Part shown: one piece after another, positions 1-10,619 of the stretch
How the letters are laid out: each line of letters opens with the position of its first letter
How positions within the stretch are numbered: the stretch's first letter is position 1
NCBI RefSeq assembly: GCF_018873765.1
Contig: NC_057925.1
Coordinates: 59,532,970 to 59,596,969, forward strand
Length of the DNA stretch: 64,000 nucleotides
Direction of reading: 5' to 3'
Source: Telopea speciosissima
Taxonomy: Eukaryota > Streptophyta > Magnoliopsida > Proteales > Proteaceae
Notes under the pieces: generated by a model
The model's database searches: none
Seen by the model: only the letters and a program-made list of their open reading frames with translations
What the model was told of the DNA's origin: nothing
Made by a program: the position numbers and the translations under genes

Positions 1-480
1 GGACAAAGAACCACTTCCCTGTAATATTATAAACTAAACACGAATGTATTATTATAACAGAAAAAAGCTTTTCAACAACATGTGAAGAGAAACCTTTCCT
101 TCATAGTCCACCACTAGGAGCCATGTGGAGGATTGATATAGTCAAACCAATTGTTGGATGAGTACTCAACCATTGAATTAGCCACATGTAAAGTTTTAAT
201 CCCATCTTAGCCATAACCAATCATGTATTGAATTTACTATTGTGTTCTTCATTGTCTACTAAAAATAATATCTCTATCAGAAAGGAAAACAAGTTTGGAC
301 CAAAAGTGTGAGTTGAATTCTTTTTATAAATCTTCAAAAGAGCACTCTTCACTTCTGTTGCTTTTGGTATGCATTTTTTTAATGCATTCTAGGTTGATTT
401 GGCATTCTAGGATGATAAAAACAACTACTTTGTTTCATTCTAGAATGTGAAATCAAGCTAAAGTGCATAACAAATGCAGT
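1..480. other. AT-rich intergenic sequence, no gene seen
   Basis: No convincing coding exon, RNA gene or transposon end was recognised. Reading frames here are short and show no family resemblance. Confidence 0.5.
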
Positions 481-486
481 TGAAAA

Positions 487-672
487 GGAAAAGGATGGGG
501 GGGGGGGGGGGATGGCAACAATCACCCTTTGCCACAAAGTGAGCCTCCCTACCATAGTTGCAAGATATATAAGGAAAAGGATGGGGGGGAGGGGGGATGG
601 CAACAATCATGAGATAGTCACCCTTTGCCACAAAGTGAGCCTCCCTACCATAGTTGCAAGATATATAAGGAA
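487..672. repeat. two-copy tandem repeat of about 96 bp
   Basis: Two adjacent copies share the core from GATGGCAACAATCA through CCATAGTTGCAAGATATATAAGG. The first follows a G homopolymer near 497-510; the second begins after AGGATGGGGGGAGG and carries a short insertion, GAGATAGT. One plus-strand frame stays open through both copies, but it has no family resemblance and is probably a by-product. Confidence 0.75.
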
Positions 673-893
673 AAAAGTATCCGAAGGAAAAGAAACTAGA
701 AAGTGAGACAATATCATCGACAGTAGCCCTTGTAGCCCAGTCAAGGGACTAATCAACCCCATTAAGAGCTATGATAATAGGTAGACAACCAGAAGATACA
801 ACCATAGAAGTAGTCTGAAAGTTACGAGCCAAGAGCACCACTTCCTGAATTGCTTCGGCTTCAATAGGTGAGACACAAATCCATAACGGACCA

Positions 894-1160
894 ATAATAA
901 CCCGATAAAAATAAATTAATAAAAACCCAGACCAAAGTCTAAATTAACCAAAATCGAAATTCAGCTTAATGGTTAGGGCCGGTATTAGACCAAAATTAGT
1001 TCAAACTAGAATGAAATCAGTATCGAACTGATAATAACCCGATAAAAAGTTAATTAAAACCCAGACCAAAGTCTAAACTAACCAAAATCGAAAATTCAGC
1101 TTAATGGTTTGGTCCGATATTAGACCAAAATTAGTTCAAACCAACCAGACCGGATCGAAC
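894..1160. repeat. two-copy tandem repeat of 137 bp
   Basis: The unit starting ATAATAACCCGATAAAA at 894 recurs at 1031 with a few substitutions and small indels. Both copies contain the phrases CCCAGACCAAAGTCTAAA and ATTAGACCAAAATTAGTTCA. The region is low-complexity and similar in style to the ACCGAACC-type sequence at 5067-5444 and 19690-19980. Confidence 0.75.
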
Positions 1161-1545
1161 CAACATATTGAGACCCTTGTGTCTGCATGAAAAAAGAGGA
1201 CATAGCAGGTTTGATCCTTAGCATAGATCGGCCAATCAATCTAGCTTATCGATCCTCGGGTGGAAAGATTGGTCAGCGAAATGCTTTTATGTTTAACCAT
1301 GATTAAGTAAGCTAAGCTCAACTTTTTCATGTGTTTTTTTTTTGAAGTTTCAAGATTTTGGCCGCTTCTTTTTTTTGAAATTTTAAATCTCATCAATTCG
1401 CCACTGAGCGAGCCTCTCACAACGGAGGTCATTTTTTAGCTCTTCCGCTTCTTCCAATGCAGAGAGGCTCTGTAACGCTGAATTTGAAACCCTCTTCTCC
1501 TCTCCTCCAAAGGAAGTAGATCCCTGAATTCCCAATACCTGAAAG

Positions 1546-1684
1546 GTAACATCAATTCAATCTTCTCTTTCTCTTCAGCAATCGGTTCTAATCTGTTTAC
1601 GGAAATCTGATTCTTGGGTCGTCGGAGAACCGAGTGGATTCTTTTGTTAATCTGTTGTTATGATGATTTTCTTCCATTTTTCAG
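1546..1684 (+). other. probable 5'-UTR intron of the OSD1/UVI4-like gene
   Basis: A donor (AAAG|GTAAC) at 1546 and an acceptor (TTTTTCAG|GTCACG) ending at 1684 bracket T-rich sequence just upstream of the start codon at 1697. The intron is inferred from splice signals alone. Confidence 0.5.
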
Positions 1685-1696
1685 GTCACGAGAATA

Positions 1697-2763
1697 ATGC
1701 CGGAACCCAGAGACAGAATAGTAAGGCCGGACCCGATCGAGTTGCTATTCGTTACTCGTCGATGGGGTGCAGGTATCCCACAAGATACCGGACCACAGAG
1801 GGGGTTTACTGCTTCGCCTTCAAGGCCTGATGGGAGGAATTTGTTCGTCTCATCATCAAGGACCACTGATGGTAGGAATTTGTTTGCTTCCACCCGGCGG
1901 CGAGGGCCAACCGCAAACAAAGTTCAACGAGGCCGTAGAGGAGGGTCAGCTCAGCGAGGCCGCGGTCGTGCCACGAATAATAGTCCGTTGCCTTCTTGGT
2001 ACCCGAGGAGGCCTCTTCGTGACATCACAGAGATTGTGCTAGTAAGTTCTCTCTCAGTTTCTGTTCGATTTTAGAGTGGAAGGTTTAATTAGGTTTCTTG
2101 TAATTCTTCAAATGAACCGCCATTTATTTTTCTTTGCCTTCTATTGGATTCCTCTGCCTTTCTGGGTTTCTTGCTTCAATTTCATGGTAATCTGGATCTG
2201 TTGCTGTAAAATCTAGATTTGGTCCTTCACTAATCTCGGGAAGAACTGTTGATCTTTTTCTACCAAATTCTTTGGATAAGATTATGAAGTGTAATCTTGT
2301 GCAAAAACTAGATGGGTATTTCACAGAAGTGTAGCTATGATCCAAATTCATGAGTCTGTTCGTTCTCTCTTTACTGTCCCTTGTGGATCTAAAACAGAGC
2401 TTGCTTTTGTTGTTCCTTTAGGCCATTGAGAGGAGGTCCCATCATATAGAGCCTGAGCCCGCTCAACTCCACACCCCTTTGCCTGCTCCCCTCGAGCACA
2501 ATTCAAATCTGCAAACTCCAAACCCAGAAAAAGCTGTGAAGCCCTGCATGCCTTCTAGTAGTCACCAATCAATGGTTCTGCAGAACTTTGATAGCAAGAA
2601 TGCGGAAGGATCTGATTTCATCACCCCACAGAAGAAGCTTCTCGACTCCATTGAGCAAGTTGAGAAGGTTGTGATAGAAGAATTCAGGAAACATGAATGT
2701 TCCCGCAGCGCAAGAAAGCTGGAAAGACAAAAGAAGGTGCACACATTAATGTCAATGAGATGA
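1697..2763 (+). CDS. OSD1/UVI4: OSD1/GIG1/UVI4 (POLYCHOME)-type inhibitor of the anaphase-promoting complex
   Basis: Two exons, 1697-2041 and 2422-2763, join in phase 0 across a 380-bp GTAAGT...TTTAG intron to give 228 residues, close to the roughly 240 of the family. The N-terminus MPEPRDR, an arginine/glycine-rich middle, the block LPSWYPRRPLRDITEIV (residues about 98-114) running over the splice into AIERR, and the C-terminal end LMSMR are family hallmarks. RRPL fits an RxxL destruction-box pattern, and the final Met-Arg is the MR-tail known to bind and inhibit the APC/C. In Arabidopsis, OSD1 controls entry into meiosis II and UVI4 restrains endoreduplication, both by limiting APC/C activity in the nucleus. 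The sequence does not show which paralogue this is. All key elements look intact. Confidence 0.9.
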
Positions 2764-3186
2764 CTGAATAGAGCATGGGCAGGGAAGGGAAGGAAGCTGG
2801 GGAGGTGAGAGAAGGGCTATGATCATCTTCTGATGATCTTCTACTTTAGCCTTTGAAGTTGATCTATTGGGTAGATAAGATTTTTTTCTTCTTCTGATTT
2901 GTTTTAGGCCATTAATGTCTTCTGCTGAAGGTCTTCTGTAGCGTTAGTAGGCAGGTTCTGCTTCTCAATGTCATGGGCTGAGGGTCTTGACTTAGGACTA
3001 CTAGTAGACATTATTTTGTAACAATGTAAATAGGGGCATTTCCTCTTCATCACTTGAGAAATTCTTAGGCCATGTATGATTTTTAACATCATTCAATAAA
3101 AATAGGTGATCTTTTGCGCTATTTTTGTTTCTTTTGTGGCTTTTCCTTTCCATTGAGATAGTGCTTGGTTTCATGATATAGTTCAT

Positions 3187-3855
3187 GAAAATCATGGTCT
3201 TCAATATCATTCCATTCATAAGATGCTGGCTTCAGGCTTTTGCAGCATGAACACTAACGGGACTGATTTTTCTTAAGTAATTTACATCCTGTTGAACAGA
3301 TTGGCTGTTGGTCCGATTTAAGTTTGTGTAAAAATACCCATCAATATTGTTCTTGAATCTTAATGGACTCTTAGTGTTCCTATTAGGTAGCTGCTGAACA
3401 TATTGGGTTGCAGCAAATAATATTTGACAGTTGATGTTTCCACCTTGAAGGGAAAGTGAGAAACTGGCTAATGTGGACAAAAATGATTGTCTCCAATTTT
3501 GTCTCTGCAGCAATGTGATGGATCTAATGGAAATCATGGTCTTCAATATCATTCCATTCATAAGATACTGGCTTCAGGCTTTTGCAGCATGAACACTAAT
3601 GGGACTGATTTTTCTCAAGTAGTTTACATCCTGTTGAACAGATTGGCTGTTGGTCCGATTTAAGTTTGTGTAAAAATACCCATCAATATTGTTCTTGAAT
3701 CTTAATGGATTCTTAGTGTTCCTATTAGGTAGCTGCTGAACAAATTGGGTTGCAGCAAATAATATTTGACAGTTGATGTTTCCACCTGGAAGGGATGTGG
3801 ACAAAAATGATTGTCTCCAATTTTGTCTCTGCAGCAATGTGATGGATCTAATGGT
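3187..3855. repeat. tandem direct duplication of about 344 bp
   Basis: The segment starting AATCATGGTCTTCAATATCA near 3187 is repeated from about 3531 at high identity. The second copy lacks a block of about 26 bp (AAGTGAGAAACTGGCTAAT and neighbours) present in the first near 3461-3480. Both copies end near CTGCAGCAATGTGATGGATC. The repeat lies about 420 bp downstream of the OSD1/UVI4-like stop codon. Minus-strand frames open in both copies are by-products of the repeat and match no family I know. Confidence 0.85.
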
Positions 3856-5066
3856 TATGCCTCTTTGTCATCAAATCTATCAATACAAGTGCTAGTAAAC
3901 CCCATCTGCTGCCCGTGCAATGGTGATGCAAACTGTGAGCTTTCTGCACATGACTGAATGGGTTGTAAAGGTTGATATGGTGAACTCTGAGAAGACTACT
4001 AGTTAGGAAATTTATACTAGAAATGTTATCTATGAACAGGGAGGTTGTATGAGTTTTGGATCCTGGGTCTAGCATCCAAAATATTCCATTTAGGAGGTTT
4101 TCTATGGTAGGAATTGATAAAATTTGATGATTATATATATCTGTTATACAGCATTTTACTGGGGATGGAAGGAAACCGTTTCAGTAAGGATCTGTCTCTG
4201 AACTTTGTTCATTTAAAAGATTCTGCGTGACCAAGAAAGTATTTTGAGTGGGAGAGAAATTGAGAGCCTGGATCATGCCATCACCTTGTTTGGCACCTAA
4301 AATTCACTGCTCTTGAGTGATATGTGGTTAGTATAGCATACATAATGTCTTCCTCATTTTTTAAGTTTCCAGGATCCATCAGCAATTGAAGAACTCTGAT
4401 CAAGAACCTGTGCATTACCAAATGTTTCTGAACTATGTTTCAAACTTGGAACATGCATGCCTCAAGTTGAAATTTTGCTAAACTATGTCTTCATGAATTA
4501 AGTAATTCATGCCCATTTTTTAGTGCCTTTCCCTGTGCTGGAATGTGGCCTTTTTGATGGCTTTTTAAGCCTTTAACCCCTTTCTTTGGGATGACCCTTT
4601 TGAGGGAAAAGGCTCCTCGACAGCCATGACTCAAAACAGAAAAAGATGCCTCATCAGGTGTGAGAAAACATCTTATGCAATTTCCGTGCTAATCTGTCTA
4701 TGGTAAGCATGGAAGACGAGTTTCAACGAAGACTAGGAAGCTTCTGATTGCCCAACAGGTAGGTCTTTGGTTGGTGAAATACTGAAATTTGTTTGAAAAT
4801 CTAGATCACAGATGTGCAACAAATATCAGTCCAATATATATTAAGGTTCACATTTGTCACTTGCATGAAGATATAATATTATCATGAATTCATAATCATT
4901 CCTCTTGCAATTAGTCTTACAAACTAATACAAATATACAACTACCATGAACCACCAAAAACCCAGCGGGAAATCGAAGTCATAACTACCAGACTTACCAC
5001 TAATAAAAACAGTTGAATAGGTTAAGCAAATTTAATTTTCTGAGGCTTTCTTATTCATCTGCAAAC
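3856..5066. other. intergenic, nothing recognised
   Basis: About 1.2 kb of AT-rich sequence without a credible exon, RNA gene or transposon terminus. Confidence 0.45.
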
Positions 5067-5444
5067 TAAGGGTGGCAAAGTTTACCCCTAACTAGTTGGA
5101 CCAGATGAAACAACCGGCTTAGCTTGGACCAAACTGAATGTACGTTATCGGTTTGGTTTAGGGCATTAGAAATTGAAATCAAATCAGACCTACCGAATGT
5201 GATAAAAAACCAAGGCGGATCGGCAACCTGATAAGAAACTGAAACCCCCCCCCCCTCAAGAAAAGAAAGCTGAAATTTTCCATTGATTTCCTTATGTTTA
5301 CATGTAAAACCAAAACCGAATCTGAGTGAACCCAATAGTAGCCCGATTACAAACCGATAAGAAATCAGACCGAAACGGGAACTTCATTCATGGTTTGGTT
5401 TCAGGTAGGCCCGGTAACATACCAAACCGACCAAGACACCCTTA
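5067..5444. mobile_element. possible hAT-like MITE with ACCGAACC-type interior
   Basis: The stretch begins TAAGGGTGGCAAAG and ends AGACACCCTTA, giving a short inverted terminal match (TAAGGGTG). The interior is rich in GGTTTGGTT and AACCGA. Eight-base flanks (CTGCAAAC and TGCCAAGC) are only partly alike, so the target duplication is weak. TAAGGGTGTC-like ends are common in plant hAT-type MITEs; the assignment is inference. Confidence 0.35.
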
Positions 5445-5472
5445 TGCCAAGCTGTGAAATATGAAGGATCCT

Positions 5473-5648
5473 GATCATCTACGGCCTGCCTGCCCGTAGC
5501 GGCCATGGCAGTGCACTAATGAGGTGAGGCGTAATGATCGCCTTACCCCTGTCCGAGCGCCTTATCCGAGTGGGGGTAAGGTGGTCATTATGCCTCGCCT
5601 CATTAGTGCGCTGCTATGACCGCTACGGGCAGCAGGCTGTAGACGATC
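5473..5648. mobile_element. 176-bp palindromic fold-back element
   Basis: The left end GATCATCTACGGCCTGCC is matched on the opposite strand by the right end GATCGTCTACAGCCTGC. The inverted match continues inward through CCCGTAGCGG, GCACTAATGAGG and GTGAGGC. The whole sequence could fold into one hairpin around a short centre near 5560. It is much more GC-rich than its flanks. No clear target duplication was found, so its superfamily is open. Confidence 0.65.
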
Positions 5649-5710
5649 TGGATACAAATATGAACTATATGTATTTCATACCAAAATATACCCAAAAAGG
5701 GGGTATGGAA

Positions 5711-6515
5711 TTAACAAAATGTGATGAAATAGTTAGCTCCCTTGCATGTAAAAGTGCTTGTGGCATCATCATATGCGTAGCTGTATGCAGTTGGGCAAGA
5801 GGCCTTGAATGCCTTGGAGTAATTACTTGGCTTGCATGTATTTGGAGACCCAAATTCCCCTGTGCAACAGTACAGGTGTTGAAAGCCATGCATGCAAACA
5901 CCTTCTCCCTCTTGTTCCTCACTTGCAGGCCTCTAGGGCAGCTCTGGTTCAGGTCTGAGATGCATTTGGTTGGTTTACAAGCGCCGGAACCACCACCGAC
6001 GGGTACTATTGAGACCGGAAGGTCATAGCCATCGACAAGGCTAACATCATAGAAATCCATTGGGCTATCAAGGGTGAATTCTGCAAGTGTTGTTGGTGGC
6101 ACTCCCCTGGCACCAGCCCATTGCAAAACACCGCCACAGTCCCCGGTAAGACAGGTTCCTTTGCCGGAATCATCGAAAAAGCATCCACGCCGACCCCAGA
6201 AACGGCCCGTCCACCCGGCCGGTGCATTGATACTCACAGATTGCCCTGGTTTTAGCTCTAACCCACCATTGCTTAGGACAGGTTTACCAGAGCCTGATTG
6301 GATGCCGGGCCATATTGTGGTCCTGCAATTGTTCTTTAATGTGAAAACAGCTGCTTGGGCACCTGCATCAGAAAACAGAATAGTAACTCAAAAACAATAT
6401 ATGAAACAGAAAATGATATCCCACAGAAGTTGATAGAGGAAAGAGGTTGGAATTGAAACTTACCTGAGACAGAGAAAGAGAGAAAGGAGAGGTGAAGAAG
6501 ATACCACAAGGCCAT
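5711..6515 (-). pseudogene. thaumatin-like protein pseudogene, older copy of the tandem pair
   Basis: The layout matches the intact copy at 9730-10543: exon 1 is 6464-6515 (MALWYLLHLSFLSFSVS signal peptide) and exon 2 starts at 6362. Two changes damage it. The cysteine ending the thaumatin signature is replaced (VLQW instead of VLQC). A net 4-bp deletion near 5872-5876, compared with the sister copy, shifts the frame after MAFNT, so the last six cysteines are lost. A separate 9-bp in-frame deletion removes the CKSA residues just before it. The frame then runs past the ancestral stop at 5711-5713. The 5' flank with its TTTAAATAGATGG box is still similar to that of the intact gene, so it may still be transcribed, but a functional 16-cysteine fold is not possible. 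Confidence 0.85.
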
Positions 6516-6576
6516 GGGAGAAGGCCTTCTCAAGTATGACAGAGGAGTGTCTGTTCTCTAACAAGGATGGATGAGA

Positions 6577-6589
6577 GGTTTAAATAGAT
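6577..6589 (-). promoter_or_regulatory. TATA-like box of the thaumatin-like pseudogene
   Basis: On the minus strand, CATCTATTTAAACC lies about 70 bp upstream of the start codon at 6515. The same box and spacing occur before the intact paralogue. Confidence 0.5.
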
Positions 6590-6779
6590 GGTAGTCAGTG
6601 AAGGAGGAGGAGTTACCCTTTGCGTGAATGGTTGAAACAAGTCTTTCTAATTGGAGGGTAGAAGACAGAATTGATAGAAATCTTAGTGTTTTGCTATTGT
6701 TGAAAACTATAAGCTTATTGCCGATTGTTACAGCTTTGATGAGTGAACTGCCCAGAGTTTTATATTCTGCACTGTTATG

Positions 6780-8156
6780 AAGCCACCAAGGACTGAACTT
6801 AACCCTTGTTACACTTATGATACTGATCGGTTATATTGGGTTGAAACAGGCAAACCAACTGTCCTATTTTTGCCGTTTACAATGGAAGGAAGGATATTTA
6901 TGAAAACAAGATAAACATATGATTGGTTCAGAGGTGTACGTTCACCTGCACGTATATGCAGATGATCCATTCTCGATTTTTTGTCCTCATATTTCAATTA
7001 AAAAACAATAGTTTTTTTGAACAGATTTGCCCCAACTTAGAACCATTCCCCTAATACAGGATGAAACAGGTATTGGTATCAGGCACAACCATATCATTCC
7101 CACGAACAACACCAATGGTGTGGCCAATTCGATCTCGTTTTTCGAATACATGGTGGGACTACCTCTATAATTCTCAACACCTCAACATGTAGAGGACATA
7201 GATCCCCATGAATAGGCCCAGCCCTTTATATGGGTTGCTACTAAAGCCTAGGCCCACTACTATTACCATCAAATTTTTGGAGTTTCAACCCAAATGTAAA
7301 GAAAATGAAACCCGCAACAATACATGGGTTTGCTACTAAAGCCCAGATCCAGAGGAGCTTAAATAATTGGAGAGTCTTAGGCTCTCATTACATACTGTGT
7401 AAATAATAAAAGGAGGATCTGCTTTACTAGTTACTACCCTGATCTCCATCCTTTATTATTTTAGGATCAGTGAAGCTTGAAATCCTCACGTATAACAATT
7501 ATTATACAGAGATACATACATTTAAGCATTTGGGTGCATGATTCAAGTAAATGGAATCGGCCGGAATAGCCTTGAACCCTAGAAATTCAGAACAAATTAG
7601 CTGATTTGAATCGAACAACATTGGCATCGATATATATAGGTATAAAGTATAACGGTTTTTCTTCACTTGTTCACACACCACTGGCCATGCCAACATGTAT
7701 TAGAAAAGCTTCATATATAGAAAGGTTGTTTTACGAGGACAATAATCAGTAGCTGAATGTGAACAAAGCCTTTTGTCACTCAGCAAAAAGTGATGACAGA
7801 GAGTCCACACCAGACACCAACAACAATGAAACACCCAATTATGAGTAAATCATCCAATCAAAAATGCAGGGGAGGTTTATGTAATTGTCAGAAAGATCAG
7901 GAAAGGTTAGTGCAATTTACTCCCCAATTATTTATAGGTGAAAAGTGGGAACTGGGAAAGCCTCTTTAGCCTCCATTGCTGGCTGCAGCACTAAGCAGTT
8001 CTAGAGCTAAATTTCTCTTTGGTATTGAAACCTTTTTCTATTTTTGCAATTATTCTTGAATGAGACTTTTGGGCTGAACAAAACAAAACAAAACAAAACA
8101 AAACAAAAAACCTGACTTTGGATTAACACAAATGCAACCAAGGATTTGAAACTCAG
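6780..8156. repeat. segmental duplication, copy A
   Basis: This non-coding segment is similar, with scattered differences, to 14060-14468 plus 16290-16945. Shared phrases include ACCCCAACTTAGAA-type, GGTATTGGTATCAGGCACAA, TAGGCCCAGCCCTTT, GGAGTTTCAACCCAAAT and GTGAACAAAGCCTTTTGT. It lies directly upstream of the thaumatin-like pseudogene, as copy B once did for the intact gene. An (AAAAC)n run at about 8079-8107 is private to this copy. Confidence 0.75.
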
Positions 8157-9003
8157 AGCAATTTACATGTACCTTTCCTTTCCTGTAGTTTGGTCCAATA
8201 ACAAGAAGCAACCCTTGTTGTTTGAACAATTACATGTACCTCCCCTGGAGGCCTGGACTATGGTGGGAGTTACAAATAATCCCAATCTGTTAAATTGAAA
8301 CAAAAAATTCATAAATGACCATATTATCCTTCATTAGTGTAGTTTTACCTTTTTACCCATACATTATAAAACCCAAACTCATCTCCTCAACTATCCATCG
8401 TTCTAACCTCATCTTCCATCTCATCTCTTTCTTCTCCGGCCACCCGGTTGGGTCTTTAAACATTAGATCCTCTTCAGCGCGTTCAGCTGTCTAATGCGTG
8501 CTGGAGCTGGTTCCTATTTTAGGGCCAGCAAAATTAAGATGCAGAGTGAAGTAGATGTAAATCCATCTTACAAAAGCTGAGGCTGACTTGAGCACCATGA
8601 AGAAACCCAGAATGAAGAGCACAAAAACCCTTCAGGGTTGAGCTTTGTTCTGCTCCTCGATACAGAGCTCCATCATTCTTCCTGGTGAGATTCTGTGGGA
8701 GCCAACAATGGAGATTGAAGACTTGTGCACAAATTAAATAGCGAACTCCTACTCAATACACATATTGGATCAAGCCCCGTGGAACCCACAATAGAGGTGG
8801 TGGCAGGGATGAGAGGTGGGATCGGCAGCAGTTGCAGGAGGAGGAAGAAGATCGAAAAAAGAAGAAAGAAGAGGCAAAGTTGTCTTTTACTTCTCAAAAC
8901 TAACACCGTCAACCTTCGTGGATACGAATATAATTATTCAAACAACAGAGGGTTTCTTGTAATTAAACCTAACTTTAAGGAAAATACATGTAAATTGCTA
9001 ATT
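8157..9003. mobile_element. about 0.85-kb insertion with inverted ends, probably Mutator-like
   Basis: The left end AGCAATTTACATGTACCTTT is mirrored at the right end by AGCAATTTACATGTATTTTC on the opposite strand. The paralogous segment near 16945-16960 runs from ...AACTCAGTATTGCAATATCAGG without this block, so it is an empty site. The interior contains no protein I can identify; a GA-rich stretch at 8820-8880 and pyrimidine-rich sequence at 8400-8450 stand out. The family is inferred from end style; the target duplication is not clean. Confidence 0.6.
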
Positions 9004-9354
9004 GCAAATATCAGGATCCGCTTATCCAAACATGACATTGGAGGAAAGGGTTGTCAAGTGGTATAAAGAGACAGAAGCCCCCCACTATCAAGGTTTTTAG
9101 TTCCCAATATAAAACTCCATTCTTAAGAGACAAAAAATTACCACTTTTTAAATCATAACAGTTGGAAGAAAGGATTGCAGGATCAACCATGTGATTGAAG
9201 ACTCCAAATATTTTTTTTTGGCTGTCAATTTTTCTTATTTTTCTCGCTGTTATGCTAAATGGTTAGTTGTTTCTTTAATCCATCTTATCACGGGAAGAGG
9301 TTTTCTACTTGGAGTTAAAAAAGGAGGGTTGCGTTGTGATAGGAATGTAGGATA

Positions 9355-9500
9355 TGATTGAACAGTCGCTAGCCCAGTTGATTGGAGGCTTACTAGCTGA
9401 AGTGCTTAGCTTCCAAGAAGTCATGAGTTTGATTCTCTTGGTCATATTTGTGCCATATTAAGGCACCATTTGTCTCCCCCCCACCCGTGCGATTGTAGAT
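9355..9500 (+). mobile_element. tRNA-derived SINE-like fragment
   Basis: TAGCCCAGTTGATTGG (from about 9371) resembles a Pol III A box, and GAGTTTGATTCTC (about 9424-9437) a weakened B box at tRNA-like spacing. This arrangement is typical of the 5' part of plant SINEs. The 3' body and tail could not be delimited. Confidence 0.45.
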
Positions 9501-9729
9501 TCGTTGGCTTTCAATAGGTAAGAGTATATTTAAACATCTTCATGATATGACTCTAGAAAATGAAAAAAATTTCAACATATAAAATTTTACATTTAGAAAG
9601 TAAAATCATTTATCACGTACAAATTTTCAGATAAAATTTTACATAGAAACAAACGGAGCCAGATATGAAATATATGTATTTCATATTCTCAGTTCATACT
9701 ATAGTATACCCAAAAAGAAAGCTATGGAA

Positions 9730-10543
9730 TTAGCAAAATGTGATGAAATAGTTAGCTCCCTTGCATGTAAAAGTGCTGGTGGCATCATCATATGCGTAGC
9801 TGTATGCAGTTGGGCAAGAGGCCTTGAAGGCCATGGAGTAATTACTTGGCTTGCATGTATTTGGAGACCCAAATTCCCCTGTGCAACAGTACTGAGGGGT
9901 GTTGAAAGCCATGCATGCACTCTTACATGCAACCACCTCTTTCTTGTTCCTCACTTGCAGACTTCTAGGGCAGTTCCGGTTCAGGTCTGAGACGCATTTG
10001 GTTGGCTTACATTCGCCGGAACCACCATCGACGGGAACAATTGAGACCGGAAGGTCATAGCCGTCGACAAGGCTGACATCATAGAAATCCATTGGACTAT
10101 CAAGGGTGAATTCTGCAAGTGTGGTTGGTGGCACTCCCCCGGCACCAGCACATTGCAAGACACCCCCACAGTCCCCTGTAAGACAGGTTCCTTCGCCGAA
10201 ATCATCGAAAGAGCATCCACGTCGACCCCAGAAACGGCCTGACCACCCGATCGGTGCAGAGATATTCACAGATTGCCCTTGTTTTACCTCTAATCCACCA
10301 TTGTTTAGGACAGGTTTACCAGAGCTTGGTTGGATGCCGGGCCATATTGTGGTCCTGCAATTGTTCTTTAATGTGAAAACAGCTGCTCGGGTACCTGCAT
10401 CAGAAACCAGAATTGAAACTCAAAAACAATATATGAAACAGAAAATTATTGATATCCCACAGAAGTTGATAAAGAAGGATTTGAAACTTACCTGAGAGAG
10501 AGAAAGAGAGAAGGGAGAGGTGAAGAAGATACCACAAGGCCAT
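9730..10543 (-). CDS. thaumatin-like protein (PR-5 family), intact copy
   Basis: Exon 1 (10492-10543) encodes the hydrophobic signal peptide MALWYLLHLSLLSFSLS. A short phase-1 intron (10395-10491) follows, then exon 2 (9730-10394) ending in TAA. The 238-residue product is normal for the family. After the signal peptide there are exactly 16 cysteines, the number that forms eight disulphides. The thaumatin signature is intact (GEGTCLTGDCGGVLQC), and acidic residues in AEFTLD and DFYDVSLVDGYD fit the acidic cleft of antifungal members. Such proteins are secreted and accumulate after pathogen attack or osmotic stress, or during ripening; beta-glucan binding is known for some. Nothing in the sequence shows which role applies. 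It is a tandem duplicate of the broken copy at 5711-6515. Confidence 0.92.
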
Positions 10544-10607
10544 GGGAGAAAGTATTTGCAAGTAGGAGAGAGAAGTAGTAGTCTTTATTATGTAACAAGG
10601 AAGGAGA

Positions 10608-10619
10608 GCTTTAAATAGA
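10608..10619 (-). promoter_or_regulatory. TATA-like box of the intact thaumatin-like gene
   Basis: ATCTATTTAAAG on the minus strand sits about 70 bp upstream of the start codon. It is conserved in the paralogous promoter at 6577-6589. Confidence 0.55.

Noticed and set aside
3232-3837. Two similar minus-strand reading frames of about 109 and 87 codons
   Set aside because: They are open because the same 344-bp DNA is tandemly duplicated; they have no splice logic or family similarity.
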